NCBI GenBank assembly: GCA_021779855.1 | Contig: JAJXZW010000004.1 | Coordinates: 42,926-106,925 of the forward strand | Reading direction: 5' to 3' | DNA: 64,000 nucleotides | Source: Actinomycetes bacterium | Lineage (GTDB): Bacteria; Actinomycetota; Acidimicrobiia; Acidimicrobiales; RAAP-2 | Part shown: positions 18,396 through 26,360 of the stretch, piece by piece | How positions within the stretch are numbered: position 1 is the first letter of the stretch | Layout: each line of letters starts with the position of its first letter | Position numbers and translations under genes: made by a program | The notes under the pieces: model-generated | Told to the model about the DNA's origin: nothing | Database searches by the model: none | The model's input: the letters and a program-made list of their open reading frames with translations, nothing else

Positions 18396-19793
18396 GTGCG
18401 CCCGCCGCGCTCCCTGTGGTGGGAGGGCCTCGAGGGCCCGGTCATCGCGCGACCGGCCCTCGTCGACCACCTCGACGTCGACGTCGTGGTCGTCGGTGGG
18501 GGCTTCACGGGGCTGTGGTGCGCCCGCGAGCTCGTACGCCGCGACCCCGGTCTGTCGGTCGCCGTAGTGGAGCAGGCGGTCTGCGGCTACGGCGCCTCGG
18601 GGCGCAACGGGGGATGGGCCACGGCCCTCTACCCCCTGAGCGACGAGGCCGTCATCGAGCGTGACGGCCGTGAGGCGCTCGAGGAGCTGCGTGGGGTGCT
18701 ACGCCGCGCGGTCGACGAGCTCGGCGCGGCGCTCGCCGCCGACGGGATCGACGCCCACTTCCTCAAGGGCGGCTCGCTCACCTTCGCGCGCAGCGAGATC
18801 CAGGAGTCGCGCCTGCGCGCCCAACTGGCCGAGGCCCGCGACCTCGGGGACACCGAGGAGGATCTCACCTGGCTCGAGGGCGACGATCTCGCGCGGCGCG
18901 CGCGCGTCCAGGGCGCGCGCGGCGCGCTCTACACGCCCCACAGCGCGCGCGTCCAGCCCGCCCGCCTCGTCCGGGGCCTGGCCGAGGCCGCCGAGCGCCA
19001 CGGGGTTCGGATCTTCGAGGGCACGCGGGTCACCCGGGTGCTCGGCCGCCACGGGCGGCGGCGGGCGATGGCGGTCACCGCGGGCGGAACGGTGCACGCC
19101 GACGTCGTGGTGCGCGCCACCGAGGCCTTCACCCCGGGCCTGCCCGGCGAGCGGCGCACCGTCGCCCCGCTCTACTCGCTCATGGTCGCGACCGAGCCGC
19201 TGAGCCCCGCGTTCTGGTCGAGCGTCGGCTTCGCCGCGCGCGAGACCTTCGCCGACGACCGCCACATGATCATCTACGGCCAGCGCACGGCCGACGACCG
19301 GATCGCCTTCGGCGGCCGGGGCGCCCCCTACCACTTCGCCTCGGCGGTCGAGGAGCGCTTCGACGAGGTCCCGCGGGTCTTCGCGCTGCTCGAGCAGACC
19401 CTGAAGGACCTCTTCCCCGACCTCGAGGCGGGGCTCACCCACCGCTGGGGCGGGCCGCTGGCCATGCCGCGGGACCTCTCGCCCTCCGTCCTCTACGACC
19501 CCGAGACGGGCCTCGCCAGCGCCGGCGGCTACACCGGTGACGGCGTGGTGATGAGCTACGTCGCCGGGCGCGCGCTGGCCGACCTCATCGCGACCCCGGA
19601 GGTGGAGACCGACCTCACCCGGCTGCCCTTCGTGCACCACCGCTCGCGCAAGTGGGAGGTCGAGCCCCTGCGCTGGATCGGCATCAACGTCGGGCTCTCG
19701 CTCGGAGCCCGGGCCGACCGGGTCGAGGAGACCGAGGGCCGCCCGAGCCGCGCCGGGAGGCTCCTCGGCCGGTTGGTCCCGAAGTCCCCCTAG
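18396..19793 (+). CDS. FAD-dependent amine oxidase/dehydrogenase (DAO family, PuuB-like)
   Basis: A 465-aa flavoprotein beginning 2 nt after the aminotransferase stop at GTG 18396. The dinucleotide site VDVVVVGGGFTGLWCARELVRR starts near residue 27, and YGASGRNGGWATALYPL near 65 is typical of D-amino-acid-oxidase-type amine oxidases such as gamma-glutamylputrescine oxidase. The C-terminal GYTGDGVVMSYVAGRALADLI closes the FAD fold. The start SLWWEG matches the same group. Likely acts on an amine in the same route; no direct substrate evidence. Confidence 0.88.
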   Translation: MRPPRSLWWEGLEGPVIARPALVDHLDVDVVVVGGGFTGLWCARELVRRDPGLSVAVVEQAVCGYGASGRNGGWATALYPLSDEAVIERDGREALEELRGVLRRAVDELGAALAADGIDAHFLKGGSLTFARSEIQESRLRAQLAEARDLGDTEEDLTWLEGDDLARRARVQGARGALYTPHSARVQPARLVRGLAEAAERHGVRIFEGTRVTRVLGRHGRRRAMAVTAGGTVHADVVVRATEAFTPGLPGERRTVAPLYSLMVATEPLSPAFWSSVGFAARETFADDRHMIIYGQRTADDRIAFGGRGAPYHFASAVEERFDEVPRVFALLEQTLKDLFPDLEAGLTHRWGGPLAMPRDLSPSVLYDPETGLASAGGYTGDGVVMSYVAGRALADLIATPEVETDLTRLPFVHHRSRKWEVEPLRWIGINVGLSLGARADRVEETEGRPSRAGRLLGRLVPKSP

Positions 19794-20431
19794 CGCAGGA
19801 TGTTGACGGCGCGCGCGGCCACGACCGCGATCGTCGTGAGCGAGACCAGCGACTCCCCGAGGAAGAGCAGCTTGGCCACCGGCGTTAGGGGCATCGCGTC
19901 GGCCGGGGCGAAGCTCGTGCCGTTGGCGAAGGACGTGTAGAGGTAGTCGACGAACCGCGGGCGCCATCCCGGTGGCGCGAGGTCGGGGTTCTCCATCTGG
20001 GGGAACTGGATGTCGGGGTAGGGGCGGCCGCCGCCCGCGCGCCGTCCCGGCCCGCCGCGGTCGACCTCCCAGAACCACAGGCCGTAGACGATCACGTTGG
20101 TGAGCCAGATGGCCACCGCCGAGTAGATGAGCGCCCTCCCCTGGGACACGGCGCGGTCGAGGAGCCGCTGGACGAGCAGCACGACGGTGGCGACGTTGGC
20201 CACCGTCACGAGGCCGAGCAGGGCGATCGCCGTCGCGCGCACCCAGGGGGCCTCGTCGGGGCGCCGGTGGCGGCGGGCCGACAGGGGGATCAGGGGCAGC
20301 GCGATGAGAACGGGCGGCAGCCACCGGGGGCCGACGACGAGCCGCGCGGGCAGCGCGAGGTAGAGCGCCAGGCAGGCGACCAGCGCGAGCGACGCGGGCC
20401 AGTGCGGTTCGGGTCGCACCTCGGGGTCCAC
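19790..20431 (-). CDS. DUF1345-like membrane protein
   Basis: A 213-aa protein with about five hydrophobic segments (near 12-35, 65-85, 100-120 and 185-210). The motif VDYLYTSFANGTSFAPADAMPLTPVAKLLF near 155-185 resembles the pore-like segment of DUF1345 proteins. No function known. Start GTG 20431 lies one base after the stop of the secreted protein upstream, so they form an operon. Stops in the CTAG shared with the FAD oxidase. Confidence 0.65.
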   Translation of the reverse strand: MDPEVRPEPHWPASLALVACLALYLALPARLVVGPRWLPPVLIALPLIPLSARRHRRPDEAPWVRATAIALLGLVTVANVATVVLLVQRLLDRAVSQGRALIYSAVAIWLTNVIVYGLWFWEVDRGGPGRRAGGGRPYPDIQFPQMENPDLAPPGWRPRFVDYLYTSFANGTSFAPADAMPLTPVAKLLFLGESLVSLTTIAVVAARAVNILR

Positions 20432-20432
20432 G

Positions 20433-21224
20433 TCAGTTGACGGTGGTCGTCCCGCCCGAGAGCAGTCCGCGGGGCAGGAGGATCGAGCCGAGCCCGGCCG
20501 AGTGCAGGAGCTTGGCGACCTGGCGCGACGAGACGGGCGCCACCGGCCCGACCGAGGGGAGGACGACCGCCGCCGGCGCGTTGTAGGCCTGCACCGTGGC
20601 GCTCAGCGTCGAGGTCTGCCCACCAGCGCTGATTTGCAGAACGCTCGCCGTGACCTCGCCCTGGCTGCCGACGGTGATCGACCAGTCCACCCTGCCCAGG
20701 CGCGAGGTCGTGGCGCGTCCCGCGAACAGGGGCGTCAGCGCCGCGTGGGGGAAGACGTAGGCGTAGGTCGTGAGGTAGCCGTCGCGGGTCACCGTACGCG
20801 TGTGGTAGCCGGAGATGAGGGCGAGGTCGGGCTTGGTGAGCTCGAGCGAGAGCCCGAAGAACTGGATGATGGGCGTCGTCACCCGGTACCACGGCCCGCT
20901 GCTCTCGGCGGCCGAGCGCACGTAGAGGTGCCGGCCGTTGAGCACGACGTTGAAGGCCTCGCCGCCCGTGGCCAACCCCACGGTCGCCACGCCGGTCGCG
21001 CCCGCGTGGCGGAAGTCCACCGTGAGGTCAGCCGTCGCCTGCAGCGTCGACGTCGAGGCCGTGAACACCAGGTGCGCGGTCTTCGGCGGGAAGCCGTGCA
21101 GGGCCAACGGGTCACTCGTCACCCCACCGGGGTTCGGGTCGGTCGCGGCCAGCACGACCCCGAGCACCGTGAGAGCGAGGGCCACGACCGCGACCACCGC
21201 CGCGGCCAGTCGTCGGTTTGTCAT
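20433..21224 (-). CDS. Exported/membrane-anchored protein, LppX/LolA-like pattern
   Basis: A 263-aa product with an N-terminal hydrophobic signal (residues 7-27) and no lipobox cysteine. The rest is beta-rich and resembles actinobacterial LppX/LprG-type lipid-binding proteins only in general layout (repeated short strands ending in a helix-poor tail). ATG 21224 lies 6 nt after TAGGGT. Operonic with the DUF1345-like gene. Function unknown. Confidence 0.6.
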   Translation of the reverse strand: MTNRRLAAAVVAVVALALTVLGVVLAATDPNPGGVTSDPLALHGFPPKTAHLVFTASTSTLQATADLTVDFRHAGATGVATVGLATGGEAFNVVLNGRHLYVRSAAESSGPWYRVTTPIIQFFGLSLELTKPDLALISGYHTRTVTRDGYLTTYAYVFPHAALTPLFAGRATTSRLGRVDWSITVGSQGEVTASVLQISAGGQTSTLSATVQAYNAPAAVVLPSVGPVAPVSSRQVAKLLHSAGLGSILLPRGLLSGGTTTVN

Positions 21225-21230
21225 GGCGAC

Positions 21231-21236
21231 ACCCTA
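21231..21236 (-). promoter_or_regulatory. -10 hexamer TAGGGT of the exported-protein gene
   Basis: Minus strand; 6 nt before ATG 21224. Confidence 0.55.
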
Positions 21237-21255
21237 GGGTCCGGCCGGACCGAGA

Positions 21256-22227
21256 CTAGACGCGCTCGCTGAGCAGCGCTACGAGCAACTCGGTCGCCAC
21301 GTTGCGCCCCGTCGCGAGGAACCCGATCCGTCCCGTGGCGTCGCCGCACAGGTCAAGCGCGATGGCCGCGTAGGCGATCGCCGAGGAGCCCTCCATCACG
21401 AGGCCGTGGCGCAGCACGACGTCGCCGACCGCTCGGCGAATCTCCGCTTCGGGCACCAGCACGAGGGGCACGCCGGACTTGGCCACGATCTCGTTCGTGA
21501 TCGCCCCGTCGTCGCCGCCGCCAGCGAGGCCGTCGGCGATCGTCGGACGGTGGACGACCTCGGCCATCGACAGGCCCCGCAGGACGTGGTAGAGGGCGGC
21601 GCTCTCCTCGGGCTGGACCCCGGTGAGGCGCACGTCGCCGCGACCCCTCGACTCGAGCGTGAGGATCGAGCCCGACAGCAGCCCGCCCCCGCCCACGGGC
21701 ACGACGACGTGCTCGAGGTCGGGGGCCTGGACCAACAGCTCGTCGAGAACCGTGGCCTGCCCGGCGATGACGTCGGGGTCGTTGAAGGGCGAAACGAAAC
21801 GGATCCCGCGTGACGCGGCCAGCGCCTTCGCGTGGGACTGCGCCTCGTCGTAGGAGGAGCCGTGCTGGATCAGCTCGACATCGTAGGTGCGCAGCTTGTG
21901 GACCTTGGCGGCCGAGGCGTTCGCGGGCACAACCACCGTGGCGCGCACCCCGAGCAGGGTCGACGCGTGGGCCACCCCCAGTCCGTGGTTGCCGGCCGAG
22001 GCGGTGATCACGGCGCCGCTCGGGTCGTCGCGGTGGGCAGCCTCGATCGCCACGAGCGCCCCGCGAATCTTGAACGACCCGGTCACCTGGAGACCCTCGA
22101 GCTTGGCCCGAACCGGCCGCTCCCCGACCCACAGCGTCGCGGTGGGCGTCGGCTCAAGGTACTGGGCGATGAGTTCGCGGGCCCGCTCGAGCCGATCGCT
22201 CGTCGGTGCCGGTACGTCGCTCGTCAT
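21256..22227 (-). CDS. Threonine/serine dehydratase-like PLP enzyme
   Basis: A 323-aa fold-type II PLP enzyme. The Schiff-base lysine is in VTGSFKIRGALVA near residue 55. The ASAGNHGLGVAHAS loop near 80 and the glycine-rich phosphate site VPVGGGGLLSGS near 178 are canonical. There is no C-terminal ACT regulatory domain, so it resembles catabolic threonine dehydratase or serine racemase-type enzymes rather than biosynthetic IlvA. ATG 22227 is 7 nt after TAGTGT and replaces an in-frame GTG at 22236 that lies inside the promoter. Confidence 0.9.
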   Translation of the reverse strand: MTSDVPAPTSDRLERARELIAQYLEPTPTATLWVGERPVRAKLEGLQVTGSFKIRGALVAIEAAHRDDPSGAVITASAGNHGLGVAHASTLLGVRATVVVPANASAAKVHKLRTYDVELIQHGSSYDEAQSHAKALAASRGIRFVSPFNDPDVIAGQATVLDELLVQAPDLEHVVVPVGGGGLLSGSILTLESRGRGDVRLTGVQPEESAALYHVLRGLSMAEVVHRPTIADGLAGGGDDGAITNEIVAKSGVPLVLVPEAEIRRAVGDVVLRHGLVMEGSSAIAYAAIALDLCGDATGRIGFLATGRNVATELLVALLSERV

Positions 22228-22234
22228 CGTGGCC

Positions 22235-22240
22235 ACACTA
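22235..22240 (-). promoter_or_regulatory. -10 hexamer TAGTGT of the dehydratase gene
   Basis: Minus strand; 7 nt before ATG 22227. Confidence 0.5.
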
Positions 22241-22274
22241 GCGAGGGCCCGTCGCCGGAATTTCTACCCCCAAG

Positions 22275-22280
22275 TAAGGT
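22275..22280 (+). promoter_or_regulatory. -10 hexamer TAAGGT of the CadD-like gene
   Basis: Ends 6 nt before GTG 22287. Confidence 0.5.
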
Positions 22281-22286
22281 CGGCGC

Positions 22287-22850
22287 GTGCCGTCGGTCGC
22301 CACCGCGCTGGTCGCCGGGTCCCTCGCCTACGTCGGCGCCACCGCCGACGACCTGGCCGGGCTCAGCGCCCAGCTCGCCCTGACCGAGTCGCCGCGCCGG
22401 CGTCGGGTCCGCCGGGCCCAGGCGTCGGGCGTCGCCGTGCTCGCCGGGATCGCCGTTATCCTCGGCGAGACGCTGCGGGCGGTGCCCCTCGCCTGGTTCG
22501 CCGCGCTCGCCGCGTTTCCCCTGGCCTTCGCGGCCCGGGCGTGGTCGAACCGCCACCGCGAGGGAACCGCGCGCCGACGCGGAGCGTTCGCGACCGCCTT
22601 CGTGACCATCGTGACGGGGGGCGACGCCGTCGCGGTCTGGACGCCCCTCGTGCGCGCCAGCGACGCCGCGCGCCTCGTCGCCGTCCTCGCGGCGTTCCTC
22701 GCCTGGGAACTGGCCCTGCTCGGCACGGCCGACGTGCTCGCCCGCCACGAGCGACCACGTCGGTGGGTCGGTGTCGCCACCGCGAGGGGCCGTCCGTTCC
22801 TCTACCTCGCCCTCGCGGGCCTCGTGCTCGCGGAGTGCCACGTGCTCTGA
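22287..22850 (+). CDS. CadD/Cad-family (LysE superfamily-like) membrane transporter
   Basis: A 187-aa, five-to-six-segment membrane protein. The opening SLAYVGATADDLAGLSAQLAL and the central FVTIVTGGDAVAVWTPLVRASDAARLVAVLAAFLAWE follow the Cad family layout (ATxxDDL, VTxAxGGDNxxVYxPLF, then a helix ending in WxLLA). Cad proteins export cadmium in Gram-positives. The Asn of GGDN is replaced by Ala (GGDA), so the substrate may differ. No neighbouring metal-responsive regulator is visible. Leaderless-type GTG start. Confidence 0.6.
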   Translation: MPSVATALVAGSLAYVGATADDLAGLSAQLALTESPRRRRVRRAQASGVAVLAGIAVILGETLRAVPLAWFAALAAFPLAFAARAWSNRHREGTARRRGAFATAFVTIVTGGDAVAVWTPLVRASDAARLVAVLAAFLAWELALLGTADVLARHERPRRWVGVATARGRPFLYLALAGLVLAECHVL

Positions 22851-22861
22851 GGCCTCACCGG

Positions 22862-22867
22862 TAGCGT
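22862..22867 (+). promoter_or_regulatory. -10 hexamer TAGCGT of the MFS gene
   Basis: Ends 6 nt before GTG 22874. Confidence 0.5.
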
Positions 22868-22873
22868 AGCGGG

Positions 22874-24082
22874 GTGGCTCGGCGTGACGCGGAGGTGACC
22901 CTCCGCCGCCTCACCGTCATCGTCGGCCTCCAGTGGATGGGGGCGACCTTCGGCCTGCCCCTCCTCCCCCTCTTCCTCGAGCACCGCGACGGGACCCCGG
23001 CGGTGATCGGTCTGATCATGGCCGCCTTCTTCGTGGCCGGGGTCGTGACCCAGTTCGCCTTCGGGCACCTCGTGGACCGGTTCGGGCGTCGACGCATCCT
23101 CGTGGGGAGCCTCGTGGTCTACGCGCTAGCCTCCATGACCTATCTGATCCCGGTGTCGGCCCCGTGGCTGGCGCTCACCCGGGCCGTGCAGGGGGCCACG
23201 GCCGGCTCGATCGAAGTCGCCTCGCTGGCCGCCGTCGCCGCCCTGGTCCCGGAGGCGCGCCGGGGACGAGCCGTCTCGCGCATTCTCGCGGCCCAGCTCT
23301 TCGGTATCGCCATCGGACCGGTCGCGGGAGTCGTCACGTCGGTGCGCACCCTGGGGTGGGCCTTCTTCGCCGCGGGCCTGGTGAGCCTCGCGGTAGCCGT
23401 GGTCGCCGGGCGCACCGACCTCGGTGACGAGCGGGCCCCTCGTGACGAGCCCCTCCGCCCATTGCAGTGGAACTCCCGGCTCGAGGGCTCTCTCGTCGCG
23501 GCGGGCGCGTCGGGTCTGATCACCGGCGTCTACGAGGCCTGCTGGACCCTCCTCATGCACGCGCACCACGCCACCAGCCTGCAGATCCGGCTCAGCTGGA
23601 CGTTCTTCGGCCTGCCCTGGATCGTCCTCGCGCGCATCGGCGGATGGCTGGCTGACCACGCCGACCGCCGGCTGGTGGCGTTCACGGGCATGGTGAACGG
23701 AGCGCTCTTCCTCGCCCTGTATCCCCACATCCACAACAACGACGTCATGCTGGCCCTGGGGTCGCTCGAGTCGATCGGCGCCGCCCTGTCGGTGCCCTCG
23801 GTCTCGTCGATGCTCAGCCAGGGCGCCGCCCCGCGCGAACTCGGCCGGCGCCAGGGCCTCTACGCGACCTCCAACACCGCCGCGCTCGCGCTGGCCGCGG
23901 CCACCTCGGGCTTCTTGTTCACGACGAACGAGGCGCTGCCCTTCAGCGTGGCGGCGGCGGTCTCCACCGCCCTCGCGCTGGCCGCGGTCTACCGGTGGCG
24001 GGCCGTGCCCGGTCGGGTGACCGATCCCGTCGCTACGACAGCCAGACCTGGTCCCAGCGCGACGCGTCCGCGTCGGGACTGA
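22874..24082 (+). CDS. MFS drug/solute transporter
   Basis: A 402-aa, about 12-helix transporter. The A-motif GHLVDRFGRRRILVGS near residue 60 and RAVQGATAGSIEVASLAAVA near 103 are typical of MFS_1 exporters. GGWLADHADRR near 255 repeats the loop in the second half. The last 50 nt (VTDPVATTARPGPSATRPRRD region) overlap the 3' end of the convergent binding-protein gene, which is much more than the 4 bp usual here. Substrate unknown. Confidence 0.88.
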   Translation: MARRDAEVTLRRLTVIVGLQWMGATFGLPLLPLFLEHRDGTPAVIGLIMAAFFVAGVVTQFAFGHLVDRFGRRRILVGSLVVYALASMTYLIPVSAPWLALTRAVQGATAGSIEVASLAAVAALVPEARRGRAVSRILAAQLFGIAIGPVAGVVTSVRTLGWAFFAAGLVSLAVAVVAGRTDLGDERAPRDEPLRPLQWNSRLEGSLVAAGASGLITGVYEACWTLLMHAHHATSLQIRLSWTFFGLPWIVLARIGGWLADHADRRLVAFTGMVNGALFLALYPHIHNNDVMLALGSLESIGAALSVPSVSSMLSQGAAPRELGRRQGLYATSNTAALALAAATSGFLFTTNEALPFSVAAAVSTALALAAVYRWRAVPGRVTDPVATTARPGPSATRPRRD

Positions 24083-25925
24083 GCGCCTGGGTCCGGCCGT
24101 CCGCGGCCGTGGCGAAGGCCCAATTCTGGACGTTCGAGCGCGCGGCCCAGGCGTTCACCGTCGTGTCGAGCCACAGGTACGGGATGTCCTCGGCGAAGCG
24201 GATGTTCACGTTCTTCCACGCGGCGCGCTCCGCGGCCGACCCCTGGGGGGAGGCGAGGGCCTTGAGCATGTTCGCCATCACCACGCCGTCGGCCTGGTGG
24301 GCGAAGTTGACCGCACCGGGAAACCGCGTGCCCGCGGGCAACGAGGTGAGGCCCAGACCGCCCTGGGTCGGTGAGGTCGTCGCGCTGAGCGAGAGGAACC
24401 ACACGTAGTTGAGCCCGGGGTCCACGCCGCCGAACTCGGTCCACACCGCGCAGTCGTACTGGCCGTAGATGACGTTGTTGATGAGCTGGCTCGTGACCAG
24501 CGGACGCGAGGTCACCTGAATCCCCACGGCCGCCAGCTGCTGCTGGAAGAAGGCGAAGGCCTGCTGGCTCGCCGCGTCGTCCGAGACGACGTCGATGACG
24601 AAGCTGACCTTGGCGACCTTGTGCTTCTTCTTGTAGGCGGTGACGAGCTCCTTGGCCTTCTTCGGGTTATACGACGGGTAGTGGGGGTTGGAGTAGTAGG
24701 GCGAGCTCTTGCGGTAGAGCCCGTCGGCCACCGCCCCCACACCGCCGTCGATGACCTTGAAGTAGGCGTTGCGGTTGAGGGCCATGGCGCAGGCCTGGCG
24801 AATCGTGACGTCGTTCAAGACCGGCTTGAGCGTGGTGTCCCACTGGAGGCTGGAGGGGTTCACCGCGCCCAGGGTCCCCTGCCAGTCGGCGTCCTGGACG
24901 GCCGTGGGGACGGCCTGGCCCTGCTTGATGTAGTTGAGCGCCCCCGGCACGGTGGGCGCGAACTCGCCGGCCCAGGCGAAGTACTGGTTCATGGTGCCCG
25001 AGGTGTTCACAATGAGCATGTTCAAGGCCGGGTCCCGGGGCGCGTGGATGTCGGTCAGCACGCTTATCCCCGAGGTCTTCTGGAGCTGGGCGATCTGGGC
25101 GCCGACGTTCTGCAGGGCGATGTCGACTGAGCCCGACTGCAGGGCCTGATTGCGCGAGGCGGCGTCGGGGATGGTCTTGAAGGTCACGCCGTCGAGGTAC
25201 GGGAGCGCTCGACCGTGGGCGTCCTTGCGCCAGTAGTGGGGGTTCTTCTTCCACACCGACTGGACGTTGAGGGTCCACGACTCGACCATGAACGGACCCG
25301 TGCCGATGGGGTTGCCGGTGTAGGTCGAGGAGAAGGACGAGGGGTGGGCCATGTAGGCGATCTGCTGCTCGGCCAGCTGGATGGGGAAGGTCGAGAACGG
25401 CACGACGAGCGTGTACGTGACGGTGTAGGCGTCGACCGCGGTGACCGAGGCGATGATCGGCTGGATTGCGAGTCCCACGGTGGGATCGGCCGCCGCCGCC
25501 TGGTAGTTGGCCACCACGACGCTCGAGTTGAAGGGGTCCCCGTTGGTGAAGGTGACGCCCTGGCGCAGCTTGATCGTCCACACCGTGAAGTTCGCGCTGG
25601 GCGTCGCCGAGAGCGCCAGCATGGGCAGGACGGACTTGCCGTTAGCGGCCATGACGAAGAGCGGATCGTAGAGGGCGTTGGCGAGACAGAACCCGGAGCC
25701 GTCCAACTTGCCCTGCGCGCCGTTGAAAGTGTGGTAGTTGGGCACGTCGGAGAGCAGCGCGACCGTGAGCGCCCCCCCGAGCTTGGGCGACTTGGTGCTC
25801 ACGCCCGTCGCGGCCGACGCCACCCCGGCCATCAGCCCGTCGACGACGGTGCCCGCCAGGGCGATGCCACCGGCCGTCGCGGCCGAGTGTGTCAGGAACG
25901 AACGGCGATCGAACGCAGCCGTCAT
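24033..25925 (-). CDS. ABC transporter substrate-binding protein, family 5 (peptide/nickel type), Tat-exported
   Basis: A 630-aa extracellular solute receptor (SBP_bac_5). The N-terminus carries a twin-arginine signal (FDRRSFLTHSAATAGGIALAG, residues 5-25) with a long hydrophobic stretch. The mature part has the family signature VWTIKLRQGVTFTNGDPFNSSVVVANY near 133-159 and TNGDPF. ATG 25925 is preceded by GGGAGG. No permease or ATPase genes lie nearby, so it is an orphan receptor or serves a system elsewhere. Confidence 0.92.
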   Translation of the reverse strand: MTAAFDRRSFLTHSAATAGGIALAGTVVDGLMAGVASAATGVSTKSPKLGGALTVALLSDVPNYHTFNGAQGKLDGSGFCLANALYDPLFVMAANGKSVLPMLALSATPSANFTVWTIKLRQGVTFTNGDPFNSSVVVANYQAAAADPTVGLAIQPIIASVTAVDAYTVTYTLVVPFSTFPIQLAEQQIAYMAHPSSFSSTYTGNPIGTGPFMVESWTLNVQSVWKKNPHYWRKDAHGRALPYLDGVTFKTIPDAASRNQALQSGSVDIALQNVGAQIAQLQKTSGISVLTDIHAPRDPALNMLIVNTSGTMNQYFAWAGEFAPTVPGALNYIKQGQAVPTAVQDADWQGTLGAVNPSSLQWDTTLKPVLNDVTIRQACAMALNRNAYFKVIDGGVGAVADGLYRKSSPYYSNPHYPSYNPKKAKELVTAYKKKHKVAKVSFVIDVVSDDAASQQAFAFFQQQLAAVGIQVTSRPLVTSQLINNVIYGQYDCAVWTEFGGVDPGLNYVWFLSLSATTSPTQGGLGLTSLPAGTRFPGAVNFAHQADGVVMANMLKALASPQGSAAERAAWKNVNIRFAEDIPYLWLDTTVNAWAARSNVQNWAFATAADGRTQALSPDADASRWDQVWLS

Positions 25926-26360
25926 GGCTCGCCTCCCCCGGCGCGGCCCCCCGGCGCGCGCCTGGGCCGCAACTTACCAAGAACGGTGGCCCGCGACGGG
26001 GCAGCCCGTGCGCCAGACCCCGGTGGGGGGAGGCGTCCACCGGGGTCCTGCGCTCGGGCCGGCGGCGTGCCGCACGGTCGCGACGTCGGCTCCGGGCTCG
26101 AGGGACCTTGGCAGACCCCGCCCGGTCAACGCCCTCGGCCTGCGGCCTCAGCGCTGTCCGTCGATCGCCCGCATACTCTCGCGCACCGACATCGGAAGGC
26201 CGTAGGGAGGGGCTAAGAACGCCCTAAATCACCGGGGTGTTAACAGTCTGAGAAATCGCGCAGGATGGCCACGACGCCCCGAGGGGGCTCGGCCATACTG
26301 GGCCCGGGCGTTCCGGCCGGACCCGGCGCTCGGGGAGTGCCGACCAGGGGAGGAGCGCCA
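25926..26360. promoter_or_regulatory. 435-nt divergent intergenic region
   Basis: No gene seen. An 11-bp perfect inverted repeat (GACCCCGGTGG at 26016-26026 with its complement at 26037-26047, 10-nt loop) lies upstream of the binding-protein gene; it may be an operator. Toward the permease, CATACT at 26293-26298 is a plausible -10, and GGGGAGGAG at 26347-26355 is the ribosome site. An AT-richer pocket at 26215-26255 may hold a regulator site. An in-frame ATG at 26265 is less well supported than GTG 26361. Confidence 0.45.
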
